57,511 nucleotides of DNA from an uncultured Ruminococcus sp. (lineage in GTDB: Bacteria; Bacillota; Clostridia; Monoglobales; Monoglobaceae): the NCBI GenBank assembly GCA_902797885.1, contig CADBUP010000154.1, forward strand, positions 1 to 57,511. Direction: 5' to 3'. The notes beneath the pieces are model-generated. The model was given only the letters and a program-made list of their open reading frames with translations, was not told the origin of the DNA and did no database searches. The position numbers were made by a program, and so were the translations under genes. Numbering within the stretch: position 1 is the first letter of the stretch; each line of letters starts with the position of its first letter. Of the stretch, positions 7,942 through 17,981 are shown piece after piece.

Positions 7942-10392
7942 TTATTCCGCGGCTTCGACGTCAAACTTATCGTCTTTAACGACAATTTTGACCTTATCCC
8001 CGGACTTAATTTTGCCCTCGAGCATACGCTCTGCAATCATATCCTCGACCCCTGACTGGATTACACGTCTGATAGGACGCGCTCCGTAAACCGGGTCAAA
8101 GCCTTCGGACGCAATCTTATCGATTGCCTCATCCGAAAATTCGGCTGTAATCTTGTTGTCAGCAAGTCTTCCGGTGAGCTGACCCAGCATCTTAACCGAA
8201 ATCTGTTTAATGTCATCGCTGTCGAGCTGATGGAATACGATAATCTCATCGATTCTGTTCAGGAACTCGGGTCTGAACGCCTGTCTTACCTCGCCCATAA
8301 CCTCAGATTTAATCTGTTCATAGTCGCGTTCCTCATCGGGATCGCCCGCCGAGAAGCCGAGACTCTTGTGTTCGGTAATCTTCCGTGCACCGAGGTTTGA
8401 GGTCATAATTATAACCGTGTTTCTGAAGTCAACGCGCCTTCCCTGTGAATCGGTAAGGATTCCGTCTTCAAGAATCTGAAGCAGGATGTTAAACACATCC
8501 GGGTGAGCCTTTTCAATCTCATCAAACAGGACAACCGAATACGGTTTTCTGCGAACCTTTTCGGTCAGCTGACCGCCTTCCTCATAGCCGACATATCCCG
8601 GAGGCGAACCCACAAGTCTTGACACCGTGTGCTTCTCCATATACTCGGACATATCGATTCTTATCATTGCGTCCTCGTCGCCGAACATTGCTTCGGCAAG
8701 AGCCTTTGAAAGCTCTGTCTTACCAACGCCGGTAGGACCGAGGAATATGAACGAACCAATCGGACGTTTCGGGTCTTTAAGACCGACTCTGCCGCGGCGG
8801 ATTGCCTTTGCGACCGCGCTGACAGCCTCGTTCTGACCGACAACACGCTTATGAAGAATTTCTTCAAGCTTAAGAAGTCTCTCGCTTTCGGTTTCTTCAA
8901 TCGACTTAACAGGGATACCCGTCCACATCGAAATGATTTCGGCAACCTCTTTCTCGGTTACGACCGCCTCGCTGGAACTGTGGTTCTTTTCCCAGTTCTC
9001 TTTTGTCGAGTTCAGTTCTTCAACAAGCTTCTTCTCCTCATCTCTGAGGGTTGCCGCCTTCTCATAATCCTGAACGGTGATAGCCGCCTCTTTCTCCTTG
9101 CGGATTCCGGCAATCTTATCTTCAAGAGCCTTTACATCAGGCGGAGCCGTCAGAGTTTTAATACGAATCTTTGAAGCGGCCTCATCAATAAGGTCAATCG
9201 CCTTATCGGGGAGGAATCTGTCAGAGATATAACGAACCGACATATTGACAGCGGCTTCTATCGCCGCATCGGTAATCTTTACTCTGTGATGTGCCTCGTA
9301 CTTGTCGCGGACTCCCTTCAAAATCTGAATACTTTCCTCAGGAGTAGGCTCATCAAGGGTAATCGGCTGGAATCTTCTCTCCAAAGCGGCATCCTTTTCG
9401 ATGTACTTTCTGTACTCTTCAAGAGTTGTCGCACCTATTACCTGAATCTCACCCCTTGCAAGGGCAGGCTTTAAGATGTTTGCCGCGTCAATCGCGCCCT
9501 CTGCCGCGCCTGCGCCGACTATTGTATGAAGCTCATCTATAAAGAGGATGATGTTTCCCGCCTTATGAATCTCGTCCATAGCGGTCTTTAATCTTTCTTC
9601 AAACTCGCCTCTGTACTTCGCGCCGGCAATCATTGATGACAGGTCAAGCGCAATAACCTTTTTATTCTTCAATATTTCGGGAACGGTGCCAGCGGCAATC
9701 TTCTGTGCCAGGCCTTCGGCAACCGCCGTCTTTCCGACACCCGGTTCACCGATTAGGCAAGGGTTATTTTTGGTTCTTCTGCTCAGGATCTGAACAACCC
9801 TTTCTATCGCCGTATCCCTTCCAATAACCGGATCGAGTTTATCCTCACGCGCCATTTGTGTGAGGTCGCGGCCGAACTTCATCAGCGTCGGAGTATTTGA
9901 CTTGCCCGCTTTCTTTCCGCCGCCTGACGGCCTGCCTGCTTCCTCGCCGTCTGCTCCGCCATCACTCAGAAGGCTCAGAATCTCGTTATAGAGCTTCTGG
10001 GGCGAAACACCCAGCTCAAGCAGAATCTTAACGCCGATGCTCTCTGATTCTCTCAATATAGCAATCAAAAGATGCTCCGTTCCGACATAATTGTGACCCA
10101 TGCTTCTCGCTTCGCGATAGCTGTTTTCTATAACCCTTTTTGTTCTCGGGGTCGCCTCGGGATTGATTCCGCTAATCGGCTCTCCTGTGCCGATCAGGGC
10201 GTCAATTTTTTCTATAACCTGTTCATCGGTTATATTGTTTGCCTCTAAAATCTTGCCCGCTACGCCGTCCTTCTCGCGAATAAGACCAACAAGCAGGTGC
10301 TCTGTTCCTACATAATTCTGTCCCATCTCTAATGCCGCTTCCGCTGCATAGTTAAGGGCTTCCTTTGCTTTTTCAGTAAGTCTGTCAAACAT
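7942..10392 (-). CDS. clpC: ATP-dependent Clp protease ATPase subunit ClpC
   Basis: A hexameric AAA+ unfoldase that feeds ClpP and, with McsB, degrades arginine-phosphorylated proteins. The 816-residue protein has an N-terminal double Clp_N repeat (each with a GTEHLLVG or GTEHLLIA motif), a first AAA domain with GEPGVGKT, a UVR-type coiled-coil middle segment ([15 protein letters not shown]), and a second AAA domain with GPTGVGKT. I start at 10392 ([13 protein letters not shown]), since AAAGGTTG is well placed and eight upstream in-frame residues are atypical. It is last in the ctsR operon and preceded by a GC-rich hairpin. Confidence 0.97.
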   Translation of the reverse strand: MFDRLTEKAKEALNYAAEAALEMGQNYVGTEHLLVGLIREKDGVAGKILEANNITDEQVIEKIDALIGTGEPISGINPEATPRTKRVIENSYREARSMGHNYVGTEHLLIAILRESESIGVKILLELGVSPQKLYNEILSLLSDGGADGEEAGRPSGGGKKAGKSNTPTLMKFGRDLTQMAREDKLDPVIGRDTAIERVVQILSRRTKNNPCLIGEPGVGKTAVAEGLAQKIAAGTVPEILKNKKVIALDLSSMIAGAKYRGEFEERLKTAMDEIHKAGNIILFIDELHTIVGAGAAEGAIDAANILKPALARGEIQVIGATTLEEYRKYIEKDAALERRFQPITLDEPTPEESIQILKGVRDKYEAHHRVKITDAAIEAAVNMSVRYISDRFLPDKAIDLIDEAASKIRIKTLTAPPDVKALEDKIAGIRKEKEAAITVQDYEKAATLRDEEKKLVEELNSTKENWEKNHSSSEAVVTEKEVAEIISMWTGIPVKSIEETESERLLKLEEILHKRVVGQNEAVSAVAKAIRRGRVGLKDPKRPIGSFIFLGPTGVGKTELSKALAEAMFGDEDAMIRIDMSEYMEKHTVSRLVGSPPGYVGYEEGGQLTEKVRRKPYSVVLFDEIEKAHPDVFNILLQILEDGILTDSQGRRVDFRNTVIIMTSNLGARKITEHKSLGFSAGDPDEERDYEQIKSEVMGEVRQAFRPEFLNRIDEIIVFHQLDSDDIKQISVKMLGQLTGRLADNKITAEFSDEAIDKIASEGFDPVYGARPIRRVIQSGVEDMIAERMLEGKIKSGDKVKIVVKDDKFDVEAAE

Positions 10393-10406
10393 AATTATCA
10401 ACCTTT

Positions 10407-10442
10407 CCGCCCGCAACCTTCTTCATCAATATCCGCGGGCGG
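10407..10442 (-). promoter_or_regulatory. GC-rich hairpin in the mcsB-clpC gap
   Basis: On the minus strand CCGCCCGC (10435-10442) and GCGGGCGG (10407-10414) form a perfect 8-bp all-GC stem with a 20-nt loop. It ends directly before the clpC ribosome binding site AAAGGTTG. No T tract follows, so it is not a terminator; it could affect clpC translation or mRNA processing. Confidence 0.6.
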
Positions 10443-10475
10443 GATATTGTGTTATCAAATAAGCCAAACGGCTTT

Positions 10476-11495
10476 TTATTTATTATCGCCGCCGAGAAGA
10501 ATTTCACGCACTATTTCAGCACGCTTCAAATCTCTCTCCGCCGCGTCAGTTGTGTTATAGTTCTTGACGATGTTCGCCGGCAGAACCGAATATGTCGCCG
10601 TATTGATGCTCTTATAATCTATATTATTGATTATGCCCAACTCAACGGCAAATCTTACATCAGAGAGCCTGCTCATCGCCTCTGACGAGGTAAGTATAAC
10701 TGCGTTTGTTAATTCGCCGAAAGACCTCATCAGCTTATCCTGTATAGCGTATTTATCGGATTCGTAAATCCGTTTACGCATTTCTCTTTCTTTATCGATT
10801 ACCTCTGTGATAATCTGTTCAAATCTTTCAAGTATATTTTCTTCTGTCTCGCCGAGCGTTGTCTGATTTGAAATCTGATATATATTTCCTGTTGCCTTAG
10901 AACCCTCGCCGAAGATTCCCCTTACAGTCATGCCGAGCTGACCGAGCGAATCTATAATACTGTTTATGCTTCCGCTCATCGTCAGCGCGGGAAGATGAAC
11001 CATCACCGACGCTCTCATACCGGTGCCGATGTTGGTCGGGCAACATGTGAGATAACCGAACTTGCTGTCAAACGCAAAGTCCAGGCTTTTCTCGAAGTCA
11101 TCATCCACCTCATTGGCGGCTCTAAAGCACTTTTGCACATTAAAGCCCGGCTCCATGCATTGGATACGAAGGTGGTCTTCTTCGTTTACCAGCACGCTGA
11201 CTGAACTGTCATCGCTGAGGAAAACACCGCGTTTCACGCTGTCATCCATCATCTGAGGACTGATGAGATGGCACTCGGCGATTGCCTGCTTCTCATAATC
11301 CTTCATTGAATTTATATCAATATAGTTCAGCTTTATTCCGCCTTTTTTCGCCGCGGCCTTACAAAGCTCTATAACCTTGTTCTGCTGTTCGGCGTCCGCT
11401 CTCCGCGGAAACGGAATTCCTTTTATGTTTCTCGCAAGCCTTATGCGGCTTGACAAAACCACATCGCCTTCATTACCGCTTTCGGTATACCACAT
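10476..11495 (-). CDS. mcsB: Protein-arginine kinase McsB
   Basis: Phosphorylates arginines on damaged proteins and on CtsR, marking them for ClpCP. The 339-residue phosphagen-kinase-fold protein has SSRIRLARN (residues 15-23), which contributes to nucleotide binding, and the catalytic loop LTCCPTNIGTGMRAS. It follows mcsA by 2 nt and is in the standard order ctsR-mcsA-mcsB-clpC, so it is translated with its activator McsA. Confidence 0.96.
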   Translation of the reverse strand: MWYTESGNEGDVVLSSRIRLARNIKGIPFPRRADAEQQNKVIELCKAAAKKGGIKLNYIDINSMKDYEKQAIAECHLISPQMMDDSVKRGVFLSDDSSVSVLVNEEDHLRIQCMEPGFNVQKCFRAANEVDDDFEKSLDFAFDSKFGYLTCCPTNIGTGMRASVMVHLPALTMSGSINSIIDSLGQLGMTVRGIFGEGSKATGNIYQISNQTTLGETEENILERFEQIITEVIDKEREMRKRIYESDKYAIQDKLMRSFGELTNAVILTSSEAMSRLSDVRFAVELGIINNIDYKSINTATYSVLPANIVKNYNTTDAAERDLKRAEIVREILLGGDNK

Positions 11496-11497
11496 AA

Positions 11498-12016
11498 TTA
11501 TGCCTCCTTCGTGTTATTCTTCAAGTCTTTTATCTCATCTCTGAGCCTTGCCGCCGTTTCGAAATCCTGTTTTAAGACCGCCGCGTTAAGCTCTGACTCA
11601 AGCTTGGTAATTTTCTTATCAAGCATAACCTCACCGCCGCCTCTGACCGGAGCCTTACCGATATGCTCGGCCGTTCCGTGAATCTGTCTGAGCGGCCTTT
11701 CAAGCCTGTTTCGGAATGTGCCGTAGCAATCGCCGCAGCCTAACTTTCCTGTGCTTAAAAATTCGGAATATGGCATTCCGCAGGTCGGGCAAACACCGCT
11801 TTCAATGTCGCCGCCGATTGTCGGCTGTTTCTTCGGACTGCTGAACATTCCCGTCAGGAAATCGCCGATTCCGAAGTTCATACTTGATTCCATCTGTTTA
11901 TATTCGGGCGAATTCGCCGCGCACTCACTACAGAGGTGATGTTCTTCCTTATATCCGTTTACTATCTTGGTAAGATGTGTTGTTGCTTCTCTCTTGTTAC
12001 ATTTTTCACATTTCAT
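11498..12016 (-). CDS. mcsA: McsA, activator of the McsB kinase
   Basis: A zinc-binding protein that activates McsB and helps control CtsR. The 172 residues contain four CxxC pairs (CEKC, CSEC, CPTC, CGDC) and a C-terminal UVR motif (KQDFETAARLRDEI). It sits between ctsR and mcsB with very short spacing, as in other Firmicutes. Confidence 0.95.
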   Translation of the reverse strand: MKCEKCNKREATTHLTKIVNGYKEEHHLCSECAANSPEYKQMESSMNFGIGDFLTGMFSSPKKQPTIGGDIESGVCPTCGMPYSEFLSTGKLGCGDCYGTFRNRLERPLRQIHGTAEHIGKAPVRGGGEVMLDKKITKLESELNAAVLKQDFETAARLRDEIKDLKNNTKEA

Positions 12017-12033
12017 AATATCTTCACTCCTTT

Positions 12034-12480
12034 TTATGCAATCGCAACAAGAATGTTTTTAAGCATCCTTGCGCGAAGCGCGTCCTGCTGAGGCTGTCCT
12101 ATCGCTATTGACTTCTCTGTAATAGCCGCCAATATTATCCTTGCCTCTTTTTCGGTAATTAAATCATAATCATAACAATTTCTGACTATTGCCGCTGCAT
12201 CGGAATACGAAACGTAATCGCCGATAGCGTTGACAACGTGCATCATTTGATTTCCCGGCTTTGGCATAACCCGCTGAATCTTTATATAACCGCCGCCGCC
12301 TCGCCTGCTTTCGACAACGTAACCTCTCTCGGGTGAAAACCTTGTCGATATGACGTAATTAATCTGCGACGGGACACAGCCAAACCTGCTCGCCAGCTCA
12401 TTCCGCTTCAGTTCTATTGTTCCATCTTCTTCCGCCATCATCTCTTTTATAAAATCTTCAATCAGACTTGTAAGTTTCAT
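12034..12480 (-). CDS. ctsR: Class III heat-shock repressor CtsR
   Basis: Dimeric repressor of clp genes that releases DNA on heat or stress. The 148-residue protein has an N-terminal winged helix-turn-helix (RNELASRFGCVPSQINYVI) and the Gly-rich wing RGGGGY at residues 60-65, which enters the minor groove and is the known temperature sensor. I start at 12480 (MKLTSLIEDF) because AAGGTG is about 8 nt upstream; a TTG 30 nt further up is possible but lacks a site. It is first in the operon and its own operator overlaps the transcription start, so it is autoregulated. Confidence 0.95.
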   Translation of the reverse strand: MKLTSLIEDFIKEMMAEEDGTIELKRNELASRFGCVPSQINYVISTRFSPERGYVVESRRGGGGYIKIQRVMPKPGNQMMHVVNAIGDYVSYSDAAAIVRNCYDYDLITEKEARIILAAITEKSIAIGQPQQDALRARMLKNILVAIA

Positions 12481-12519
12481 CCGATGTTCACCTTCTTTTT
12501 TCTTGGTCAAGCTTCTGTA

Positions 12520-12542
12520 TTTGACTTTGACTTTCCTTGACC
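12520..12542 (-). promoter_or_regulatory. CtsR operator
   Basis: On the minus strand GGTCAAG, 3 nt, AGTCAAA matches the CtsR direct heptad repeat, followed immediately by an overlapping third half-site (AGTCAAA). It lies just downstream of the -10 box, covering the expected transcription start. Confidence 0.88.
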
Positions 12543-12551
12543 TTTAACTAC

Positions 12552-12579
12552 ATTATAGCACGTTTTTTTTATTTGTCAA
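12552..12579 (-). promoter_or_regulatory. Promoter of the ctsR-mcsA-mcsB-clpC operon
   Basis: Perfect consensus boxes, TTGACA (12574-12579) and TATAAT (12552-12557), with 16 nt between them. Such strength is expected for a promoter held down by a repressor. Confidence 0.93.
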
Positions 12580-12614
12580 GAGGTTTTTTCAAATTTTTTT
12601 AAATTTTTTTCAAA

Positions 12615-12655
12615 ATTTTTTATAAAATAAAGCGAAGCGGAAAATTCCGCTTCGC
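12615..12655 (-). terminator. Terminator of the glycosyltransferase gene
   Basis: GCGAAGCGGAA and TTCCGCTTCGC (12632-12655) form an 11-bp stem with a 2-nt loop, which would open to a 4-6 nt loop. On the minus strand a T-rich stretch follows. Confidence 0.85.
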
Positions 12656-12673
12656 CGTAATGTTAATCTGAAG

Positions 12674-13936
12674 TTATATCTGAGCCTTCTCGCCGCAGAT
12701 TTCCGTAAGAGACTTTGATACCGAGTGATTAATCGGCTTCCACTCGATCTTGCGGAAGAGCGCGACAATCGCAATCGGAACGTATGTCAGCATAAACAGC
12801 GGGAAAGTGAACAAGTAAAGCACTCTCTTCGGCTTACTGCAATGAATCTGATCCGCCTCGGTAATCGTGGTGATTAAGCCGAGCAGGAAGAACATTCCGT
12901 AGAAGTTAGCCACGGTCTTTACAAGTATCGAAACAAGCGTCATAAGATCATTGGAATGATTTATTATTCCGATCGGTATAGCAATAATGTTTATCGCGAT
13001 ACTGATAAGGGTAAGAAGCATCGCGGGCATTATCGTCATCAGCATATCAAAGCATGAAAAGCTTCCTTTAAAGATTCCTTTAATCAGCTTTCCTCCGTAG
13101 TTACGAAATACCTGATAAAAACCCTTTGCCCATCTGAGTCTCTGTGTATATGACTGGCTGAACTTAGTCGGCTGTTCATCATATAAAATTGCATCCGCAC
13201 AGTAGCCGATTTTCTCGCCGTGTATAATACTGTCTGTTGTGAACTCTATATCCTCGGTGAGAAGATGATGAATCCAGCCGTTATTTTCACGGATAACATC
13301 GGCGCTTACCAAAAATCCCGTACCCGAGATTGCACAGCTTGTACCGAGCTGCATTCTCGCGTTGTTGAGGTACCTAGCCTCGCGCAGGAACCAAAGCGAA
13401 TATCCCGCCGTAATCCAGTTTGTATCATAATTCTTTGAGTTACGATAGCTGGTGATGATACGATAGCCGTTGTCAAACACCTTATTCATCTCGGCTATAT
13501 AATTCGGGTCAAGAACATTATCGGCGTCAAATATTATGTAGCCTTCATAGTTCCTGTCGGCGTATTCTGACTCAATAATATTAAACATCCAGTCAAGCGC
13601 ATAGCCCTTGCCTACCTGCTCTTTATTAAAACGCTCATAAACTATCGCGCCGGCCGAACGAGCAATCTCAGCCGTATTATCCGTACAGTTATCGGCTATA
13701 ATAAATATATCCACAAGCTCCTGCGGATAGTTCTGATTTCGTATGCTTGAAATCAGGTTACCTATAACGCTGCTCTCATTTCTCGCCGAAACAACCACCG
13801 CAAACCGATGCTGTTTCTTGGCCGAAAACTTTTTCGGTTTCTTTAATAACCCTACAAATATATAGAAAAACTGGTATGCGTAGCATAGGGTAAAAATCAC
13901 AGAAATTACACAATTAAAAAATATAATTGCTTTCAT
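12674..13936 (-). CDS. Membrane-bound family 2 glycosyltransferase
   Basis: Likely a processive synthase of a surface polysaccharide, using a nucleotide sugar at the cytoplasmic face. The 420-residue protein has an N-terminal membrane helix (about 1-25), a GT-A domain with VSARNES, the DADN metal-binding motif, TED, and the QRLRW motif of processive enzymes, then about three C-terminal membrane helices. BcsA/IcaA/NodC relatives share this layout. No PilZ domain is visible. It stands alone, with a terminator after it, and the polymer is unknown. Confidence 0.85.
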   Translation of the reverse strand: MKAIIFFNCVISVIFTLCYAYQFFYIFVGLLKKPKKFSAKKQHRFAVVVSARNESSVIGNLISSIRNQNYPQELVDIFIIADNCTDNTAEIARSAGAIVYERFNKEQVGKGYALDWMFNIIESEYADRNYEGYIIFDADNVLDPNYIAEMNKVFDNGYRIITSYRNSKNYDTNWITAGYSLWFLREARYLNNARMQLGTSCAISGTGFLVSADVIRENNGWIHHLLTEDIEFTTDSIIHGEKIGYCADAILYDEQPTKFSQSYTQRLRWAKGFYQVFRNYGGKLIKGIFKGSFSCFDMLMTIMPAMLLTLISIAINIIAIPIGIINHSNDLMTLVSILVKTVANFYGMFFLLGLITTITEADQIHCSKPKRVLYLFTFPLFMLTYVPIAIVALFRKIEWKPINHSVSKSLTEICGEKAQI

Positions 13937-14322
13937 AACGAATCTCCTTTGACTCTGACATATGTATATTTCTTATTTTCAATCTTAACTGATTACCATA
14001 ACATTTATATACCGAATACATAAATAATATATAAATAAATTATAAACATTTTATAAATTAAATGCAAGTTTGTATAATCTACCGATAAAACAAGGGTTTC
14101 AGAGGTAATTTTGTGTATTATGATTGCCTTTAACCCTTGTCATAATCAACGTAAATACGCAACATATTTTGTAATGTTGCACAAAAGTTACGAACACCTT
14201 ACAAATCAATTATTTTTAAAATCGATTGATATATTTATATGCGCATAACCTATGTATAATGTAGATTTCCGAAAATAACGACAAAATTTTCAAAGAAATT
14301 CTTGAATTTAGTCATATTGCTG
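13937..14322. other. Divergent intergenic region with two hairpins
   Basis: Lies between the divergent glycosyltransferase and typA. CAAGGGTT (14091-14098) pairs with AACCCTTG (14132-14139), with further pairing inside; on the minus strand it is followed by TTTTAT, so it could be an attenuator in the glycosyltransferase leader. A second inverted repeat, GCAACAT/ATGTTGC, lies at about 14160-14180. The rest is AT-rich. No ORF or known RNA was recognised. Confidence 0.5.
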
Positions 14323-14351
14323 TTTACAAAATACGTAATTTGTGTTATACT
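14323..14351 (+). promoter_or_regulatory. Promoter of typA
   Basis: TTTACA (14323-14328), 17 nt, TATACT (14346-14351). Confidence 0.75.
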
Positions 14352-14387
14352 TCAAAGGTTTGATAATATAGATTGGGGTTATAATAG

Positions 14388-16211
14388 ATGAAAAGAGAAG
14401 ATTTAAGAAATATTGCAATCATCGCACACGTTGACCACGGAAAGACCACGCTGGTTGACGAGATGCTGAAACAAGGCGGCGTATACCGCGAAAACCAGGT
14501 CGTTGAAGAAAGAGTTATGGATAACAATGACCTCGAAAGAGAAAGAGGTATCACAATTCTTGCTAAAAATACCTCTGTATATTACAAAGACATCAAAATG
14601 AACATCATCGATACGCCCGGACATGCCGACTTCAGCGGCGAGGTAGAGCGTATTCTCAAAATGGTAAACGGCGTTATTCTGTTAATCGACGCCGCAGAGG
14701 GTCCCATGCCTCAGACGAGATTTGTTCTTCAGAAGGCTCTTGAGATGAAGCACCGCGTAATTATCGTTGTCAACAAGATTGACAGGCCGGACGCGCGCCT
14801 CGATGACATACCCGATGAAATTTTAGACTTGCTTATTGAGCTTGACGCAAACGAGGATCAGCTCGAAAGCCCGATTATCTTCTGTTCGGGAAGAGAGGGA
14901 ACAGCTTCGCTTTCGCCCTATCATCCGGGCAAGGATTTAACCGTGCTTTTTGAAACAATCAAGGATTATATTCCGGCGCCCGAGGGCGACGAAAAAGGCC
15001 CGCTTCAGATGCTTGTATCTTCAATAGATTATAACGACTATGTGGGAAGAATCGCAATAGGCAGGATAGAGCGCGGCGTTCTTAACAAGAACAGCGACAT
15101 TATGGTTTGTGACTATCACCAAAAGCACGAGCCGTATAAGTCAAAGGTGGTAAACCTCTATCAGATTGACGGTCTCGGAAAGACCCAGGTTGACAGCGCA
15201 ATGGTAGGCGACATCGTATGCTTCTCGGGCGTTACGGACATCACAATCGGCGACACCATTACCGCGGTTGACGCCCCCGAGCCTCTTCCGTTTGTAAAGA
15301 TAAGCGAGCCGACGATTGAGATGACCTTCTCGGTCAATGACAGTCCGTTCGCCGGAAGAGAGGGTAAGTTCGTTACCTCGCGTCAGCTTCGCGACCGTCT
15401 TATGAAGGAAATGCTCAAGGATGTTTCGCTTCGTGTCGAGGACGGCGAAACCACCGACAGCTTCCGCGTTGCCGGCAGGGGTGAAATGCATATCTCGATT
15501 CTGATTGAGACAATGCGCCGCGAGGGCTATGAGTTCTCGGTCAGCACACCGAAGGTTCTCTATAAAGAAATCGACGGGCAGCTTTGCGAACCGGTAGAGC
15601 GCCTGCTCATCGACGTTCCCGAGACCTCAATGGGCGCAGTAATGGAAAAAATGGGCGAACGCAAGGGCGAGCTTGTTCAAATGGAGCCGCAGGGCGAGCG
15701 TATGAAGCTTGAATATCTGATTCCGGCGCGAGGTCTTCTCGGTTACAGAAACGATTTTCTTACCGATACCAGAGGTGAGGGGATTATGAACTCGATATTC
15801 GACAGCTATCAGCCGTTCAAGGGCGAAATCACACGCCGCCACACGGGGTCGCTTGTTTCATTCGACACCGGCGAAGCGGTTGGCTATGGAATATTTAAGG
15901 TTCAAGACAGAGGAACAATGTTTATCACCCCGGGAACCCAGGTATACGAAGGAATGATTGTCGGCTGGTCACCTAAGGGCGAGGATATAAACGTAAATGT
16001 CTGCAAGAAGAAACAGCTCACCAACACCCGTGCTTCGGGAAGTGACGACGCGCTTCGTCTTATTCCCCCGCAGATACTGAGCCTTGAAGGCTGTCTGGAA
16101 TTCTTAGCTGACGATGAGCTTTTAGAGGTCACACCCGAAAGTCTTCGTCTCAGAAAAAGGATTCTTAATAACCAGCTTCGTGCAAAAGCTAACGCTCACA
16201 AGAAAAATTAA
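14388..16211 (+). CDS. typA: Ribosome-associated GTPase TypA/BipA
   Basis: A translational GTPase related to EF-G that aids ribosome assembly and stress or low-temperature growth. The 607-residue protein has G1 AHVDHGKTT (13-21), the switch motif RERGITI, G3 DTPGHADF and G4 NKID, then domain II, EF-G-like domains III and V, and the TypA-specific C-terminal domain. It has its own promoter and terminator and so is monocistronic. Confidence 0.97.
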   Translation: MKREDLRNIAIIAHVDHGKTTLVDEMLKQGGVYRENQVVEERVMDNNDLERERGITILAKNTSVYYKDIKMNIIDTPGHADFSGEVERILKMVNGVILLIDAAEGPMPQTRFVLQKALEMKHRVIIVVNKIDRPDARLDDIPDEILDLLIELDANEDQLESPIIFCSGREGTASLSPYHPGKDLTVLFETIKDYIPAPEGDEKGPLQMLVSSIDYNDYVGRIAIGRIERGVLNKNSDIMVCDYHQKHEPYKSKVVNLYQIDGLGKTQVDSAMVGDIVCFSGVTDITIGDTITAVDAPEPLPFVKISEPTIEMTFSVNDSPFAGREGKFVTSRQLRDRLMKEMLKDVSLRVEDGETTDSFRVAGRGEMHISILIETMRREGYEFSVSTPKVLYKEIDGQLCEPVERLLIDVPETSMGAVMEKMGERKGELVQMEPQGERMKLEYLIPARGLLGYRNDFLTDTRGEGIMNSIFDSYQPFKGEITRRHTGSLVSFDTGEAVGYGIFKVQDRGTMFITPGTQVYEGMIVGWSPKGEDINVNVCKKKQLTNTRASGSDDALRLIPPQILSLEGCLEFLADDELLEVTPESLRLRKRILNNQLRAKANAHKKN

Positions 16212-16273
16212 AAAATTTCTGCTGCAATCCTATTGCAATTTTTAATAATTTATGGTTTAATATAGATAAGTAC

Positions 16274-16306
16274 AAGAGAGTCGTATCTGTACGGCTCTCT
16301 TTTCTT
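16274..16306 (+). terminator. Terminator of typA
   Basis: AGAGAGTCGT and ACGGCTCTCT form a 10-11 bp stem with one G-T pair around a 6-nt loop, followed by TTTTCTT. Confidence 0.88.
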
Positions 16307-16332
16307 AAAATAAACTAAATGAGGTGTTATCT

Positions 16333-17763
16333 ATGAAACGAATCTCGGCTGTTTTACTTACACTTATAATGATTCTCGGCTGTGTCTCGGTCAGCGCTTA
16401 TGACCCTGTTTGGGACGACTTTGCTGCGGCGTGCCGATATGAAGGCAACGCAAATATAAAAATGACCGTTAAGGTTGACGGCGAAGGCCAATACCTTGAA
16501 TCAAACGGTCTGTCATCCCTGCTCGGAAGCTCACTCGATTATGATATGAATGTTCTCTCAAACGCAGAGCAGACAAAGGCTCAGGCGGACGGCAAAATAA
16601 CTTTAAATTCCGCAGACGAAAAGACCGTTCCGTCATCATCATTTGATTTGTGGCTTGACCTCAATATGGATAACGAAGAAGATTTTAAATATATTCTTAT
16701 ATTAAAAGCTCTCGACAGCGGCATGGGGAATGCAGTCAGCGACAAGTATCTATACTTTGACTACAGTAAAGTCCCCGGCTATAAAGACCTGATGATGGAG
16801 CTTATACCAATCCTCAAGTCATACAGCGGAAAAACGCTTTCTGAGATGCTTCAGAAAACTTCTCAGTCTTCCCGCAACAAAATACTGTCCACTATGGATG
16901 GGGTTAAACCCGTTTATTCGAACGGTACCTATACCCTCACACTCTCTGAGACACAGCTTAAAAAGCTGGCTTCCGCCTATGTCGGAAAGCTGACAGAGCT
17001 TATGGATGAGGAATCGGTCAAAAATTTCGCAAGCGAAACGCTTATCGATTGGATGAACCGCGACGATGTTCACCTTTTTAACTCGGACAAAGCCATTGTG
17101 CTGAGCGTTAAAACAGACGGAAAGCTCTCAGAGTTCCGCTCTGAAATCAACTTCGATACAAATTTCTATGATATAGCGAAGATTTTAAACCCGAACGACC
17201 CGACGCTTTCCTTGCTTGACCGCGAACGCTTCGGCGCAAAGCTCAATATTACGCTTGATGGAAGCATATCTCCGCTCCCCGATGATTATAGCATAGACTA
17301 TCCCGAAATCACCGATAGCAACAGTATCGACGTCCTTGCGCTGAGCGCAAACACCGACTTTCCCGCAGCATCTATCGGAATCATTCCTGACAACGCGGCG
17401 GAGGATGTCAAAATAATGTACGAAAACACCCGCTGTGTTTTCGAGAACAAGCCGGTTGTCGTTAAGGACAGAACCTTCCTTCCGCTCCGCGAGATGGCAA
17501 ATATGTTCGGTATAGACAATGACAGTATTTCGTATGATGACGCGACCGAAGAGGTTCGCATAAACGGCGGCGGAGTTGAAATCGTTATGAATATCGGAAG
17601 CCGCGACACCTATATAAACGGCGAGAAGAAAGAACTTGACGTTCCGGCCTTCACGGTAAACGACAGAACGTATATCCCCGTCCGCTTTGTATCGGAGATG
17701 TTCGGAAAGAACGTGGATTATTCCGAAGACGAAAACGGTCTCACCGTATTTATTAATGATTAA
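16333..17763 (+). CDS. Secreted protein with C-terminal copper-amine-oxidase-like stalk domain
   Basis: A 476-residue exported protein. The signal peptide spans about residues 1-22 (hydrophobic core VLLTLIMILGCVSVSA). Residues 25-330 are unassigned. The last 115 residues form a copper amine oxidase N-terminal-like domain, made of two similar halves with VVVKDRTFLPLREMANMFG and FTVNDRTYIPVRFVSEMFG. This domain is common on clostridial surface proteins and does not imply oxidase activity. Start chosen at 16333, 6 nt after GAGGTG. The next gene is another exported protein. Confidence 0.85.
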   Translation: MKRISAVLLTLIMILGCVSVSAYDPVWDDFAAACRYEGNANIKMTVKVDGEGQYLESNGLSSLLGSSLDYDMNVLSNAEQTKAQADGKITLNSADEKTVPSSSFDLWLDLNMDNEEDFKYILILKALDSGMGNAVSDKYLYFDYSKVPGYKDLMMELIPILKSYSGKTLSEMLQKTSQSSRNKILSTMDGVKPVYSNGTYTLTLSETQLKKLASAYVGKLTELMDEESVKNFASETLIDWMNRDDVHLFNSDKAIVLSVKTDGKLSEFRSEINFDTNFYDIAKILNPNDPTLSLLDRERFGAKLNITLDGSISPLPDDYSIDYPEITDSNSIDVLALSANTDFPAASIGIIPDNAAEDVKIMYENTRCVFENKPVVVKDRTFLPLREMANMFGIDNDSISYDDATEEVRINGGGVEIVMNIGSRDTYINGEKKELDVPAFTVNDRTYIPVRFVSEMFGKNVDYSEDENGLTVFIND

Positions 17764-17773
17764 CCAAATACAA

Positions 17774-17809
17774 AACAAGGCTTTTGCAGCATCGCAAAAG
17801 CCTTGTTTT
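17774..17809 (+). terminator. Terminator after the stalk-domain gene
   Basis: CAAGGCTTTTGC and GCAAAAGCCTTG form a 12-14 bp stem followed by TTTTATT. It closely resembles the terminator at 19079-19112. Confidence 0.9.
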
Positions 17810-17864
17810 ATTGTTTCAAAACTTTTTCTTATATTAAATTTTGGTAACATTATATTAGAAAATA

Positions 17865-17893
17865 TTGCTTTTTGTATTAAATTATGTTATAAT
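17865..17893 (+). promoter_or_regulatory. Promoter of the SLH protein gene
   Basis: TTGCTT (17865-17870), 17 nt, TATAAT (17888-17893). Confidence 0.75.
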
Positions 17894-17981
17894 TAACAAA
17901 CAAAGACTGATTGTGAAAATCTTACCTTTTAGACTTTTACAATCGGCTAAAAATCCATTTATATTTAGAAGGAGAATCACT

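Noticed and set aside
17185-17850. Minus-strand open frame of 221 codons inside the stalk-domain gene
   Set aside because: It runs through the terminator at 17774-17809 and mirrors the plus-strand coding bias; no support as a gene.
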